From the NCBI GenBank assembly GCA_004552615.1, contig SFNZ01000001.1, positions 1 through 64,000 on the forward strand: a stretch of DNA of 64,000 nucleotides, read 5' to 3'. The DNA comes from Bacteroidales bacterium (lineage in GTDB: Bacteria; Bacteroidota; Bacteroidia; Bacteroidales; UBA932). Within the stretch, counting starts at the first letter, position 1. Each line of letters begins with the position of its first letter. Below the pieces are notes generated by a model. That model was given only the letters and a program-made list of their open reading frames with translations. It was not told the origin of the DNA and ran no database searches. The position numbers and the translations under genes were made by a program. Below, one piece after another: positions 35,449 to 44,757 of this stretch.

Positions 35449-36456
35449 ATGTCTGAATTTAAAAGGTATAAACTCAATCCGGAGACCCTTCTTTACGAAA
35501 TCGAGAAGGTATCCGCCAAGTCCCGTGCGGTGAAAATCGTGATGCTTGTTGCTGCAAGCATCGCGTTGTCGTCAGTATATTTCTGGCTCGCGACCGACGT
35601 GTTCGGACTGGAGCTCCCGAAGACGGTGCTCCTGAAGAAGACCAATGCCAGGTGGATTTCACGGATGGAGCTGATGAACAGGCAGATGGACATCTATGAC
35701 GCATCTCTCGAGGGACTCGGCATCAGGGATGATGAAATATACAGGAACATTTTCGGTATGAACGTCATACCGGACGAGGTGCGCAATGCCGGTTTCGGCG
35801 GAGTGAACCGGTACGAGTTTCTCGACGTCCTTCCTGAGAATTCGATATTGAGGAGCACCACGGTCCGCCTCGACGTGCTCACCAAGAAGACTTATGTGCA
35901 GAGCCGTTCCTATGACGAGATCGAGGCCATGTCCAAGAAGGCTGGCGACATGGCGTCCTGCATTCCGGCCGTGCCTCCGATTGCCCCGGACAAGTCCAAA
36001 TACAGGCTGTCCAGCCCGTACGGCTACAGGTCCGATCCTATCACTGGAGTATCCAAGATGCATACAGGCTTCGATTTCGCTTGCAAGCCCGGCAATCCGG
36101 TCTATGCCACGGGTGACGGTACGGTGGAGTCTGTCAGCTTCGAGTTTTTCGGGTATGGCAATTCTGTACTCATTGACCACGGATTCGGATACAAGACCCG
36201 TTACGCCCACCTGAAGATGGTATATGTGTCAGAGGGAATGAAGCTCAAGCGCGGGGAGTGCATCGGGGAGACCGGCAATTCCGGAAGGTCCACTGGACCT
36301 CATCTCCATTATGAAGTCATGTACAGGGGACGTTATGTCAATCCATACAATTATTTCGATATGACAATGCCGCTTGACGAGTATTCGTCGATGGTGAGCA
36401 AGGTCGCCGATGAATCGGAAAACGTAATTTCCGGAAGGTTCCGTCCTTACAGGTAA
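35449..36456 (+). CDS. Membrane-anchored M23 family peptidase, first of a tandem pair
   Basis: I start at ATG 35449 (MSEFKRYKLNPETLLYEIE), giving 335 residues; the open frame begins 9 bp earlier with TTG. One membrane segment lies near residues 30-55 and the rest is periplasmic. The C-terminal LytM/M23 domain has the metal ligands H205 and D209 (MHTGFDFA) and H285-x-H287 (PHLHYE), so it should be an active zinc peptidase cleaving peptidoglycan peptides. It precedes a second, related M23 gene by 25 bp, and both have similar short cytoplasmic N-termini. Confidence 0.9.
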   Translation: MSEFKRYKLNPETLLYEIEKVSAKSRAVKIVMLVAASIALSSVYFWLATDVFGLELPKTVLLKKTNARWISRMELMNRQMDIYDASLEGLGIRDDEIYRNIFGMNVIPDEVRNAGFGGVNRYEFLDVLPENSILRSTTVRLDVLTKKTYVQSRSYDEIEAMSKKAGDMASCIPAVPPIAPDKSKYRLSSPYGYRSDPITGVSKMHTGFDFACKPGNPVYATGDGTVESVSFEFFGYGNSVLIDHGFGYKTRYAHLKMVYVSEGMKLKRGECIGETGNSGRSTGPHLHYEVMYRGRYVNPYNYFDMTMPLDEYSSMVSKVADESENVISGRFRPYR

Positions 36457-36481
36457 CAGTCAGGCAATCAGGAGGTTCCCG

Positions 36482-37423
36482 ATGAAGACCCGTTATGAAT
36501 TCGACAAGGATTTCAATTTCAGGAAGGTGACTCATTCCGTATGGGGAATGGTCCGGACCACCCTGAAATGGCTCGTGGCCACGGTTTCCCTCGCGGCTTT
36601 CTATTACATTGTATTTTCATTTTTCCTGAACACTGAGGAGGAGAGGCGTCTCAAGCGCGAGAACCGCATGTATGAGAAACTTTATCCGCAGATGAAGGAG
36701 AAGGAGCAGCTGATATCGGATGTCATCAAGGATCTCAGGCTCCGGGATGACGCCATATACGAGAGGCTTTTCCATGCGCAGGCCCCGCAGATGGATCCGA
36801 TGGGCTCCATGTCATTCGTCTTCGCGGGCGATTCGATACCGGACAAGGATATGGTCGAGTACACCAGCGGAAAGGCTGCGCTCCTCGCCCGTGCTGCGGA
36901 ATCTGTCGATTCGGGTTTCCTGAAGATTTTCTCATGCGCCGCCAAATGCCCGATGCCTCCAGTGACCGTCCCGCTCCCGGAACTGAAATTCGCCCAGGTG
37001 GGGGCTTCCGTGGGCCAGAAGCTCAATCCATTCTACAAGGTGATGTCCCAGCATAACGGGGTGGATCTCATTGTAGGACAGGGTACTCCGGTTCTGGCAG
37101 CAGGAGATGGGGTCGTGACGGACGTGAGCAAGTCCGGGAAAGGACTCGGCAATGTGGTGGAGATAACCCATGACGGGGGATACGTGACCCGTTACGCGCA
37201 TCTGCAGGACATCGTCGTCCGCAAGGGGGAGAGGGTGAAGACAGGAAAAAAGATAGCATGCGTCGGGATTTCGGGAAATTCATTCGCCCCGCATCTCCAT
37301 TATGAGATATACAGGGACGGGGAATTGATGGATCCTGTGAATTTCTTTTTCGCCTCATTTACCCCGGAGGAGTATACCAAGGCTGCATACATGTCAGCAA
37401 CTACTGGACAGTCAATGGATTAA
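36482..37423 (+). CDS. Membrane-anchored M23 family peptidase, second of a tandem pair
   Basis: The 313-residue protein has one N-terminal membrane segment (about 25-50, VATVSLAAFYYIVFSFFL), a coiled-coil-like charged region (TEEERRLKRENRMYEKLY) and a C-terminal M23 domain. The domain has H191 and D195 (QHNGVDLI) and H271-x-H273 (PHLHYE). Metal ligands are intact. It is a diverged paralog of the upstream M23 protein with the same layout. Such membrane-tethered M23 proteins act in cell-wall remodelling or division. It is followed 13 bp later by the MerR-type gene. Confidence 0.9.
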   Translation: MKTRYEFDKDFNFRKVTHSVWGMVRTTLKWLVATVSLAAFYYIVFSFFLNTEEERRLKRENRMYEKLYPQMKEKEQLISDVIKDLRLRDDAIYERLFHAQAPQMDPMGSMSFVFAGDSIPDKDMVEYTSGKAALLARAAESVDSGFLKIFSCAAKCPMPPVTVPLPELKFAQVGASVGQKLNPFYKVMSQHNGVDLIVGQGTPVLAAGDGVVTDVSKSGKGLGNVVEITHDGGYVTRYAHLQDIVVRKGERVKTGKKIACVGISGNSFAPHLHYEIYRDGELMDPVNFFFASFTPEEYTKAAYMSATTGQSMD

Positions 37424-37436
37424 TAAACACAATAGC

Positions 37437-37754
37437 ATGGAACGTCTGTATTATTCTATCGGTGAAGTAGCCCAGATGCTCGGGGAGAATGTATCCTTGG
37501 TGCGCTTCTGGTCGGATTATTTCTCGAAATATATCAAGCCCCGCAGGAATGGAAAGGGCAACAGGATGTTCACTCCGGATGACGTGGAGGTGCTTAAGCA
37601 GGTGCATCTTCTCGTGAAGTCGAACGGGATGACTCTCCAGGGGGCTGCATCAAGATTGGCTTCCGACAGGAAGAGAGTGGAGGACAGGGTGAAAGCCATC
37701 GACTGCCTCAAGGAAATCCGCAGCCAGCTGAAGGAAATCAGGGATTCATTATAA
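37437..37754 (+). CDS. MerR-family transcriptional regulator
   Basis: The 105-residue protein has an N-terminal winged-helix MerR domain (YYSIGEVAQMLGENVSLVRF, RRNGKGNRMFTPDDVEVLKQ) and a short helical tail (IDCLKEIRSQLKEI) that would form a dimer coiled coil. It has no Cys cluster for metal sensing and no effector domain. Small MerR proteins of this kind are common next to M23 peptidase genes in Bacteroidales, as far as I recall. The target genes are unknown. It lies 13 bp after the M23 gene and 21 bp before the NIF3 gene. Confidence 0.88.
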   Translation: MERLYYSIGEVAQMLGENVSLVRFWSDYFSKYIKPRRNGKGNRMFTPDDVEVLKQVHLLVKSNGMTLQGAASRLASDRKRVEDRVKAIDCLKEIRSQLKEIRDSL

Positions 37755-37775
37755 GAGAAATTCAATAGAAAAGTC

Positions 37776-38555
37776 ATGATAGTCAAGGATATAACAGATG
37801 TCATAGAGGCTTTTGCCCCGCTTGGCATACAGGAGGGATGGGACAACAGCGGTCTCATCATTGGTTCTCCGGAAGACGAGGTGCATAAAGTAATGCTCGG
37901 ATTCGACTGCACCCCGGAACTGATTGACGAGGCAGCGGAGTGGGGAGCCGACATGGTGGTCACGCATCACCCCCTGATATTCCATGCAATGAAGCGGATA
38001 AACGGTGAGACACAGACGGGACGTGCCGTGATGAAGGCCGTGCGCTCCGGTATTGCCGTATATGCGGCCCACACGACTGCGGACAAGGTGATTGCTGGTG
38101 TCAGCGGAGCCATGGCATCGAGGCTCGGACTGGTCAATGTGAGGATACTTGACGAGGACGGGGAAGGCACGGGCCTTGGTACAGTGGGAGATTTCCCGTC
38201 ACCTGTGAGCCCGGAGGAAGCCGTCAGGATAGTGAAGGAGAAATTTTCCCTGAAAGTGGTCCGCTGCTCGAAGTTCCCGGATGTTCCGGTGAGCAGGGTG
38301 GCGATGTGCGGTGGCAGCGGTGCATCATTGATTCCGGCTGCGGTGAAATCCGGGGCGCAGCTTTTTCTGTCCGGGGATATAGCATATCATAATTTCTTCA
38401 CGGACAATGACTTCATGATTATGGACATAGGCCATTTCGAGAGTGAAGTGGACATAGTTCAAATATTATTTTCTTTGATACGGAAAAATTTTCCTAACTT
38501 TGCAGTTCGCATCAGTCCGGCACTGATGGAAAGCAATCCGGTGCATTACCTGTAG
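37776..38555 (+). CDS. NIF3-family dinuclear metal protein
   Basis: The 259-residue protein matches the NIF3/YbgI (DUF34) family: WDNSGLIIG, VVTHHPLIFHAMKRI, VYAAHTTADKV and the C-terminal GDIAYHNFFTDNDFM with GHFESE. These His, Asp and Glu residues bind two metals. YbgI-type proteins are annotated as GTP cyclohydrolase 1 type 2 or as metal insertases, neither firmly shown. At 259 residues it lacks the extra middle (PII-like) domain that makes some relatives about 370 long. It is probably cotranscribed with the downstream zinc-ribbon gene. Confidence 0.9.
   Translation: MIVKDITDVIEAFAPLGIQEGWDNSGLIIGSPEDEVHKVMLGFDCTPELIDEAAEWGADMVVTHHPLIFHAMKRINGETQTGRAVMKAVRSGIAVYAAHTTADKVIAGVSGAMASRLGLVNVRILDEDGEGTGLGTVGDFPSPVSPEEAVRIVKEKFSLKVVRCSKFPDVPVSRVAMCGGSGASLIPAAVKSGAQLFLSGDIAYHNFFTDNDFMIMDIGHFESEVDIVQILFSLIRKNFPNFAVRISPALMESNPVHYL
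38474..38502 (+). promoter_or_regulatory. Possible internal promoter before the zinc-ribbon gene
   Basis: TTTG (38474-38477), a 17-bp spacer and TAACTTTG (38495-38502) lie inside the 3' end of the NIF3 gene. The spacer is 2 bp shorter than usual. It would give the 38593 gene its own transcript with a leader of about 85 nt. Confidence 0.4.
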
Positions 38556-38592
38556 CCCGGACGCCTGGGACAGAAATATAATTATATTAGAT

Positions 38593-39414
38593 ATGGCCAA
38601 AAAAATAAAGAAAGTCGAGACTCCGATTGACCAGAGGGAGACTTTCGTATCAATCCAGAAGAATTTCGCTGATTCGGAACTGAGCGTCGAGGAGAAGCTC
38701 AGGACTCTCTATGCGCTTCAGAAAGCGGATTCAGCTATTGACAAAATCCTTCAGCTCCGGGGGGAACTCCCTGTCGAGGTGGAGAATCTTGAGAGCGAGG
38801 TGGCAGGAATGAAGGCCTCCGCAGCTCAGATTACCTCCGAGATAGAGGCGTTCAATGCTTCCATCGCTACCTTCAAGCACGAGATAATCGAGTGTGACGC
38901 GGCCATCGACAAGTACAAGGCCCAGATGGACAGCATCACCAACAGCCGTGAGTATGATTCTCTCTCCAAAGAGGTTGAGAACCAGGAACTTCTGAAGAAA
39001 ATTGCGCAGAAGAACGTGGTGGATACCAAGGAGGCGATTGCATCGAAGAAAGTCGAACTTGCAGACCTCAAGGAGGACATTTCCGTAAGGAATGAGGACC
39101 TCAAGGCCAAGAAAGAAGAACTTTCCACGATTGTGGAGTCCACCGCCAAGGAGGAGAAAGCTCTTCTTGCTGCCAGGGAGTCCTGCGCCGCGAAGATTGA
39201 TGCACGTACGATGAGTGCATACGAGCGCATCCGCAAGAGCGAGAGGAATCACCTCGCCGTGGTCAGCGTGTTCAACAACGACTCCTGCGGAGGATGTTTC
39301 AATACCATTATCCCCCAGAGACTTATCGATATCGCTTCCAATAAGAAGCTCGTCATCTGCGAGCATTGCGGGCGTATCATTGTGAGCAACACCATCGAAT
39401 CCGAGGAGGCTTGA
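38593..39414 (+). CDS. Coiled-coil protein with C4 zinc ribbon (CdsZ/DUF-type)
   Basis: The 273-residue protein has a long central coiled coil (about residues 45-215) and a C-terminal C4 zinc ribbon (CGGCFNTIIPQ, then ICEHCGRIIV). This is the layout of the zf-RING_7 / CT398-like family found widely in bacteria. CT398 in Chlamydia interacts with sigma-54 and type III secretion parts; no function is proven in Bacteroidota. The presence of rpoN at 51814 in this window is notable but not evidence of interaction. It lies 13 bp before dnaB. Confidence 0.85.
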   Translation: MAKKIKKVETPIDQRETFVSIQKNFADSELSVEEKLRTLYALQKADSAIDKILQLRGELPVEVENLESEVAGMKASAAQITSEIEAFNASIATFKHEIIECDAAIDKYKAQMDSITNSREYDSLSKEVENQELLKKIAQKNVVDTKEAIASKKVELADLKEDISVRNEDLKAKKEELSTIVESTAKEEKALLAARESCAAKIDARTMSAYERIRKSERNHLAVVSVFNNDSCGGCFNTIIPQRLIDIASNKKLVICEHCGRIIVSNTIESEEA

Positions 39415-39427
39415 ATCCTGAAAGGGT

Positions 39428-40927
39428 ATGCCGGAAGGAAAGAAAAACAGCAGGACCAAGGCCGCCAAGGACGTCAACCTTGAGACACTGGGACTTGAGA
39501 TGGGCAACAAGCCGCCTCAGGCCCTGGATTTCGAGGAGGCGGTGCTCGGTGCGCTTCTGATTGAACCTGGATGTGTGGACGAAGCCATGGAGGAGCTCAC
39601 TCCGAGCTGTTTCTATGACCCGAAGCACAGGATGATTTATGAGGCCATGACGGCTCTTGTGAACGAACACGTCGCCCTGGATCTCCTTTCGGTGTCCCAG
39701 AAATTGCAGGAGCAGAAGAATCTGGACGCGGTCGGAGGCACTCTGGCTCTCGCTGCCATGTCCCAGAAAATCGGAGCGGCGGCGCATGTCGAGTATTATA
39801 TCAAGATATTGAAGCAGAAGTGTATACAGAGGGATCTGATCACTGCTGCATACGATATCCTCAAAGGGGCGTACGATGACTCGGAGAGTGTCGATGACCT
39901 GATCGACATGTCTCAGTCCAAGGTCTTCGCGGCCATCCAGAACAATGTCAGGAAGGACGTACAGGACGTGGGATCTGTGCTCAAGACAGCCATGAATGAG
40001 CTGGAGGAGCTGCAGGAACAGTCCGGAATCAGCGGAGTCCCGTCCGGCTATATGTCTCTTGACAGATATACCCTCGGCTGGCAGAAGTCCAACCTCATCA
40101 TCCTCGGGGCACGTCCTTCGGTCGGAAAGACGGCGTTCGCTCTGAATGTCCTGCGCAATGCGGCTGTGGACAACAATATGCCTGTGGCCATATTCTCTCT
40201 CGAGATGTCGGCTCTGGAGCTCGTCAAGCGTCTGATGACCAGCGAGTCAGGACTCGATGCGGACAAGATCAAGGGAGGAGTCAAGCTCGCCAAGCAGGAC
40301 TGGGCACAGCTGGACTACAGTCTCAAGGCATTGGCCAAGGCTCCTATTTATATCGATGATACTCCCGGTATCTCCATAATGGAATTCCGCACGAAGGCGA
40401 AGCGTCTCGTCAAGTCCAAGGGAGTACGTTTCATAGTGGTCGATTACCTGCAGCTCATGCAGGGACCTCCTGAGCTGCGCGGAATGCGTGAGCAGGAGGT
40501 GGCGGCCATATCCAGGATGCTCAAGGGCACTGCCAAGGAACTGGAAATCCCTATCATGGCACTTTCCCAGCTCTCCCGAAACTCCGTCCAGAGGGGCAAC
40601 AGCAACAACCGCCCTATGCTCAGCGACTTGCGTGAGTCGGGATCCATCGAGCAGGATGCGGACATCGTGTTGTTCGTGCACAGGCCTGATGCCATCGGCC
40701 TGGGGGACACGGTGGAGGACAAGGAATATACAGAAATCATAATAGCAAAGAACCGTAACGGTCAGATTGACACCATTCCGATGAAGTTCAAGGGCTCGCA
40801 GCTGAAGTTCGTGGACCAGAGCGACAGCCTGGTCAATACCTTCGAGTCCAGGATGAACAGCGACTACCAGTCCATGCCGGACGACTTCGGTTCATCGGGT
40901 GGCGAGTTCGACGGCAGCGGCTTTTGA
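39428..40927 (+). CDS. dnaB: Replicative DNA helicase
   Basis: The 499-residue RecA-type hexameric helicase has the N-terminal domain (residues about 30-140, PPQALDFEEAVLGALL) and the Walker A GARPSVGKTAFALN near 227-240. It also has FIVVDYLQLMQGP (Walker B), the DLRESGSIEQDADIV segment and the arginine-finger region. The C-terminal tail is Gly/Ser-rich. It unwinds the replication fork with DnaG (16358). It starts at ATG 39428, preceded by AAAGGG. It ends 11 bp before the RseC-like gene. Confidence 0.98.
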   Translation: MPEGKKNSRTKAAKDVNLETLGLEMGNKPPQALDFEEAVLGALLIEPGCVDEAMEELTPSCFYDPKHRMIYEAMTALVNEHVALDLLSVSQKLQEQKNLDAVGGTLALAAMSQKIGAAAHVEYYIKILKQKCIQRDLITAAYDILKGAYDDSESVDDLIDMSQSKVFAAIQNNVRKDVQDVGSVLKTAMNELEELQEQSGISGVPSGYMSLDRYTLGWQKSNLIILGARPSVGKTAFALNVLRNAAVDNNMPVAIFSLEMSALELVKRLMTSESGLDADKIKGGVKLAKQDWAQLDYSLKALAKAPIYIDDTPGISIMEFRTKAKRLVKSKGVRFIVVDYLQLMQGPPELRGMREQEVAAISRMLKGTAKELEIPIMALSQLSRNSVQRGNSNNRPMLSDLRESGSIEQDADIVLFVHRPDAIGLGDTVEDKEYTEIIIAKNRNGQIDTIPMKFKGSQLKFVDQSDSLVNTFESRMNSDYQSMPDDFGSSGGEFDGSGF

Positions 40928-40938
40928 ACGCGGACAAT

Positions 40939-41367
40939 ATGGCGGCAGGAAAGGAAATATCGCACAAAGGAAAGGTCCTGGAAGTGAAGGGGAACGTGGT
41001 GTCTGTCGAGATAATCTCGCAGTCGGCCTGTTCCGCCTGTCATGCGTCGGGACTGTGCAGCATGTCCGAAGCCGTATCCAAGGTGGTGGAGGTGCCGGTA
41101 GCCGATCCTGCATCATTTGCACCGGGGGAGACCGTGGACGTATTGCTGGCTCCTTCGATGGGACTCAAGGCAGTGCTGGCCGCATACGTCGCCCCGCTGC
41201 TGGTACTTGTAGCCCTGTGCATCGGCCTGTCCTATACCGGGATAGGCGAACTTTACACAGGCCTTTCGGGTCTTGCCGGCGTAGCATTGTATTATTTATG
41301 CCTGTATCTGTCCAAAGGACGGATAGCGGGAGAATATGCATTTACAGTCAGAAAGGAAAACAATTAA
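40939..41367 (+). CDS. RseC/MucC-like (SoxR-reducing system) membrane protein
   Basis: I start at ATG 40939, giving 142 residues; the frame opens at a TTG 15 bp upstream. The N-terminal cytoplasmic part has four clustered Cys (SACSACHASGLCSM), typical of RseC, and two membrane segments follow (LAAYVAPLLVLVALCIG and LAGVALYYLCLYL). RseC-like proteins sit next to rnf genes in many Bacteroidales and in E. coli take part in SoxR reduction with Rsx/Rnf. It lies 9 bp before rnfB, so it is the first gene of the Rnf operon. Confidence 0.88.
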   Translation: MAAGKEISHKGKVLEVKGNVVSVEIISQSACSACHASGLCSMSEAVSKVVEVPVADPASFAPGETVDVLLAPSMGLKAVLAAYVAPLLVLVALCIGLSYTGIGELYTGLSGLAGVALYYLCLYLSKGRIAGEYAFTVRKENN

Positions 41368-41376
41368 ATATCAACA

Positions 41377-42333
41377 ATGATGACTTCAACAATTATCTGG
41401 ACTATCGTGATCATCGCCGTTCTCGGACTGGTGCTGGCGGTCGTCCTCTACCTTGTGGCTGAAAAGTTCAAGGTCCAGGAGGATCCCAGAATCGATGAAG
41501 TGGAGAAGGCGATGCCTGGCGCGAACTGCGGCGGATGCGGTTTTGCAGGCTGCCGTGCCTTTGCTGAAGCGGCCGTGAAGGCTCCGAATCTGGACAACAA
41601 CTATTGTCCCGTGGGAGGCAATGCCGTGATGCAGAAGGTCGCATCCATCCTCGGCTACGAGATGGTGGAGAAAGCGCCTATGGTGGCAGTTGTCCGCTGC
41701 AACGGTACCTGTGCCAACAGGCCGAAAATCAATGAGTATGGCGGGATGAAATCCTGCAAGGTGAAAGCCGCTCTCTATGCCGGTGACACTGCGTGCGCAT
41801 TCGGATGTCTCGGATGCGGGGACTGCGTGTCAGCCTGCCAGTTCGGGGCTCTTTCAATGGATGAGGAGACCGGACTTCCTGTAGTGGACGAAAGCAAGTG
41901 CGTTGCCTGCGGAGCATGCGTGAAGGCCTGCCCTAAGGGTATCATCGAGCTGCGCAACAAGGGACCTCGCGGAATGCGTGTCTATGTCTCCTGCGTGAAC
42001 AAGGACAAGGGCCCGGTAGCCAGGAAAGCTTGCAAGGCTGCCTGCATCGGATGCGGAATCTGTGCGAAGAACTGTCCTCACGATGCCATCACCGTGGAAG
42101 GAAATGTTGCATATATTGATTTCGCGAAGTGCAAACTCTGCCGCAAATGTGTGGCTGCATGTCCTACCGGAGCCATCCATGACGTGAATTTCCCTAAGCC
42201 TGTGGACAGGACCCCTAAACCGGCCGCCAAGCCTGCTGCCACGGCTGCTGCTCCGGCCCCTGTACCAGTACAGCCAGAGACTGCTGCTCCCGCTCCTGCG
42301 AAGGCTGCTGCAGAACCGACAGTAAAAGAATAA
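41377..42333 (+). CDS. rnfB: Rnf complex subunit B (ferredoxin-like)
   Basis: The 318-residue protein has an N-terminal membrane anchor (IWTIVIIAVLGLVLAVVLYL) and a 4-Cys cluster domain (GANCGGCGFAGC...CPVGG). Four further 4Fe-4S motifs follow (CLGCGDCVSAC, CVACGACVKACPKG, CIGCGICAKNCPH, CKLCRKCVAACPTG). It receives electrons from reduced ferredoxin. An Ala/Pro-rich tail of about 45 residues ends the protein. It is the second gene of the operon and is followed by a strong Shine-Dalgarno for rnfC. Confidence 0.96.
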   Translation: MMTSTIIWTIVIIAVLGLVLAVVLYLVAEKFKVQEDPRIDEVEKAMPGANCGGCGFAGCRAFAEAAVKAPNLDNNYCPVGGNAVMQKVASILGYEMVEKAPMVAVVRCNGTCANRPKINEYGGMKSCKVKAALYAGDTACAFGCLGCGDCVSACQFGALSMDEETGLPVVDESKCVACGACVKACPKGIIELRNKGPRGMRVYVSCVNKDKGPVARKACKAACIGCGICAKNCPHDAITVEGNVAYIDFAKCKLCRKCVAACPTGAIHDVNFPKPVDRTPKPAAKPAATAAAPAPVPVQPETAAPAPAKAAAEPTVKE

Positions 42334-42345
42334 GGAGGAGGAAAT

Positions 42346-43746
42346 ATGAAAAGAACATTCTCAATAGGCGGTGTCCATCCCGCTGACAGCAAGATATCAA
42401 GAGGCTGCGCCATCGAGGTGCTTCCGACTCCGCCTGTGGTGTATATATCCGTGGCACAGCATATCGGGGCTCCTGCCAAACCGATTGTGGCCCCGGGTGA
42501 CAAAGTGAAGACAGGTCAGCCTGTCGCGGAACCGGGCGGATTCGTCTCGGCATATATCCATTCATCCGTTTCCGGAACTGTCAAGTCCATTGCCCCGCGC
42601 AAGGACCTTGCCGGCAACTGGCAGACCTGCATCGAGATTCAGGTCGAGGGTGACGAGTGGGCAGAGGGAATCGATACTTCCGACACTCTTATTACCGATT
42701 TCACGGATGACAACAAGTTGATCATGGATAAGATCAGGCTCGGCGGAGTCGTAGGACTCGGCGGCGCCACGTTCCCTACCCATGTGAAGCTCGCCCCTCC
42801 TCCGGGAAAGAAATGCGAGATGCTCATCATCAACGGATGTGAGTGCGAGCCGTATCTGACTTCCGATTTCCGCACCTTGCTCGAGAAAGGAGAGCAGGTG
42901 GTGACCGGTGTGGCCATCATCAAGCAGGTGCTCGGAGTGGACAAGGCCACCATTGCCATAGAGGACAACAAGCCGGAGGCCATCAGCCATATCACTTCCG
43001 TCCTTGAGACACTCAGGAAAAAGTCCCCTAAATTCGAGGGAATTTCCGTGATGAGTCTCATGAAGAAATATCCGGAAGGCGGTGAAAAACAGCTTATTGA
43101 CGCTGTCATGGGACGCCAGGTTCCGTCCGGGGCCCTTCCTATCGACGTAGGTGCCGTGGTCCAGAACGTGGCCACTGCCCTCGCAGTCTATGACGCCGTC
43201 CAGAAGAACAAACCTATAGTGGACAATTCGGTGACCGTCACGGGAGACTGCCTCCCTATGGACCGCCAGCACAATTTCCTCGTAAGGGTGGGAACCCCGC
43301 TCTCATATATCATCGAGCATGCAGGCGGAATGCCTGAGAATGCCGTGAAGGTGATAAGCGGCGGCCCTATGATGGGAAAAGCCATAGCGAATCTCGATGC
43401 TGCCACACTCAAGGGCACATCTGCACTTCTGTTCCTTACTGCTGAGCAGACGAAGCGCCAGCCTGAGACGAACTGCATACGTTGCGGCAAATGCGCCCAG
43501 GCTTGTCCTATGGGACTCGAGCCGTTCCTGCTGCAGAAATATGCAAGGCTCGACAATGCAGAGGCATTGGAGGAAAACGCCGTGCAGGACTGCATCGAAT
43601 GCGGATGCTGCCTCTACAGCTGCCCTGCCTACATCCCGCTTCTTGACATCATCCGCCAGGGCAAGGTCAAGGTAATGGGAATCATCAGGGCACGTGCCGC
43701 AGCTGCCAAGGCCGCCGCTGAAGCTGCCAAGGCCGAGAAGAAATAA
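42346..43746 (+). CDS. rnfC: Rnf complex subunit C (NADH-binding)
   Basis: The 466-residue protein has an N-terminal barrel-sandwich region and the FMN/NADH-binding core (residues about 120-330, with GGATFPTHVKL and INGCECEPYLTSD). Two 4Fe-4S motifs follow (CIRCGKCAQACPMG and CIECGCCLYSCP), then an Ala-rich helical tail. It passes electrons between the complex and NAD. The start ATG 42346 is preceded by GGAGGAGG at 42334-42341, an unusually strong ribosome site for Bacteroidota. Confidence 0.96.
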   Translation: MKRTFSIGGVHPADSKISRGCAIEVLPTPPVVYISVAQHIGAPAKPIVAPGDKVKTGQPVAEPGGFVSAYIHSSVSGTVKSIAPRKDLAGNWQTCIEIQVEGDEWAEGIDTSDTLITDFTDDNKLIMDKIRLGGVVGLGGATFPTHVKLAPPPGKKCEMLIINGCECEPYLTSDFRTLLEKGEQVVTGVAIIKQVLGVDKATIAIEDNKPEAISHITSVLETLRKKSPKFEGISVMSLMKKYPEGGEKQLIDAVMGRQVPSGALPIDVGAVVQNVATALAVYDAVQKNKPIVDNSVTVTGDCLPMDRQHNFLVRVGTPLSYIIEHAGGMPENAVKVISGGPMMGKAIANLDAATLKGTSALLFLTAEQTKRQPETNCIRCGKCAQACPMGLEPFLLQKYARLDNAEALEENAVQDCIECGCCLYSCPAYIPLLDIIRQGKVKVMGIIRARAAAAKAAAEAAKAEKK

Positions 43747-43772
43747 GTTGAACAATAAACCATTGAAATATA

Positions 43773-44756
43773 ATGAACAGTCTTTTGGTATCTCCGAATC
43801 CGCATCTCCATGCAGCGGTCTCCACCAAGTCGCTTATGCGTGATGTGGTGATTGCATTGATGCCGGCGGTGATCGTGTCGGTCATCTTCTACGGACTCGG
43901 TGAAATCATCGTACTCGGCGTCAGCGTCATTTCCTGTGTGCTGCTCGAGTATCTGATTACTAAATATTTACTCAAGAAGAGCTGCACGGTAGGGGACTGG
44001 TCCGCCATAGTGACCGGAGTTCTTCTCGCGCTGAACCTGCCTTCCACGACACCATGGTGGGTGGTGTTCCTCGGTGCGCTGTTCGCAATCGCCGTCGCCA
44101 AGATGACGTTCGGCGGACTCGGACAGAACCTCTTCAACCCTGCAATTGCGGGACGTGTGTTCCTGCTCATTTCCTTCCCTGCCTACATGACCAACTGGCA
44201 GATTCCTGGCGGCCTCTTCGGTATCGACGCGGTTTCCGGAGCCACGCCTCTCGGTCTCATCAACGAGGGAATCATGTCAGGACAGGGCATTCAGGACATC
44301 ATGGCTGAGAACGGTTTCAGCTATGGGCAGATGCTTCTTGCCAATGTCGGCGGCTCCGTGGGAGAGATTTCAGCCCTGGCCCTGCTTGCCGGATTCGTAT
44401 ATCTGCTTGTGCGCAAGGTCATCAGGCCGCACATCACCCTTTCCATCTGGGCTGCCGTTGCAGTGACCTCGCTCATCTTCTGGCTTGCCGATCCTTCCAG
44501 GTTCACAGACCCTGTATTCAACCTTCTCTCCGGAGGTATGATCCTGGGCTCATGCTTCATGGCGACCGACTATGTCACATCGCCTATGAGCGTCAAGGGA
44601 GGCATTGTATTTGGTATCGGCATCGGCTTCATCACGATGATGATCCGTTATTTCGGCTCATATCCTGAAGGAATGTCGTTCGCCATTCTCATCATGAACT
44701 CGACGGTTCCGCTTATCAACAGGTGGTTCCATCAGAAAAAATACGGGAGGAAATAA
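43773..44756 (+). CDS. rnfD: Rnf complex subunit D (membrane, FMN-binding)
   Basis: The 327-residue membrane protein has about eight to ten helices and the RnfD/NqrB flavin motif DAVSGATPLG, in which Thr158 is the likely site of covalent FMN. Other family segments are LALNLPSTTPWWVVFLGA and GGLGQNLFNPA. It is part of the ion-translocating core that couples electron flow to Na+ or H+ transport. It ends 1 bp before rnfG; its last codons include a GGAGG that serves rnfG. Confidence 0.96.
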   Translation: MNSLLVSPNPHLHAAVSTKSLMRDVVIALMPAVIVSVIFYGLGEIIVLGVSVISCVLLEYLITKYLLKKSCTVGDWSAIVTGVLLALNLPSTTPWWVVFLGALFAIAVAKMTFGGLGQNLFNPAIAGRVFLLISFPAYMTNWQIPGGLFGIDAVSGATPLGLINEGIMSGQGIQDIMAENGFSYGQMLLANVGGSVGEISALALLAGFVYLLVRKVIRPHITLSIWAAVAVTSLIFWLADPSRFTDPVFNLLSGGMILGSCFMATDYVTSPMSVKGGIVFGIGIGFITMMIRYFGSYPEGMSFAILIMNSTVPLINRWFHQKKYGRK

Positions 44757-44757
44757 C

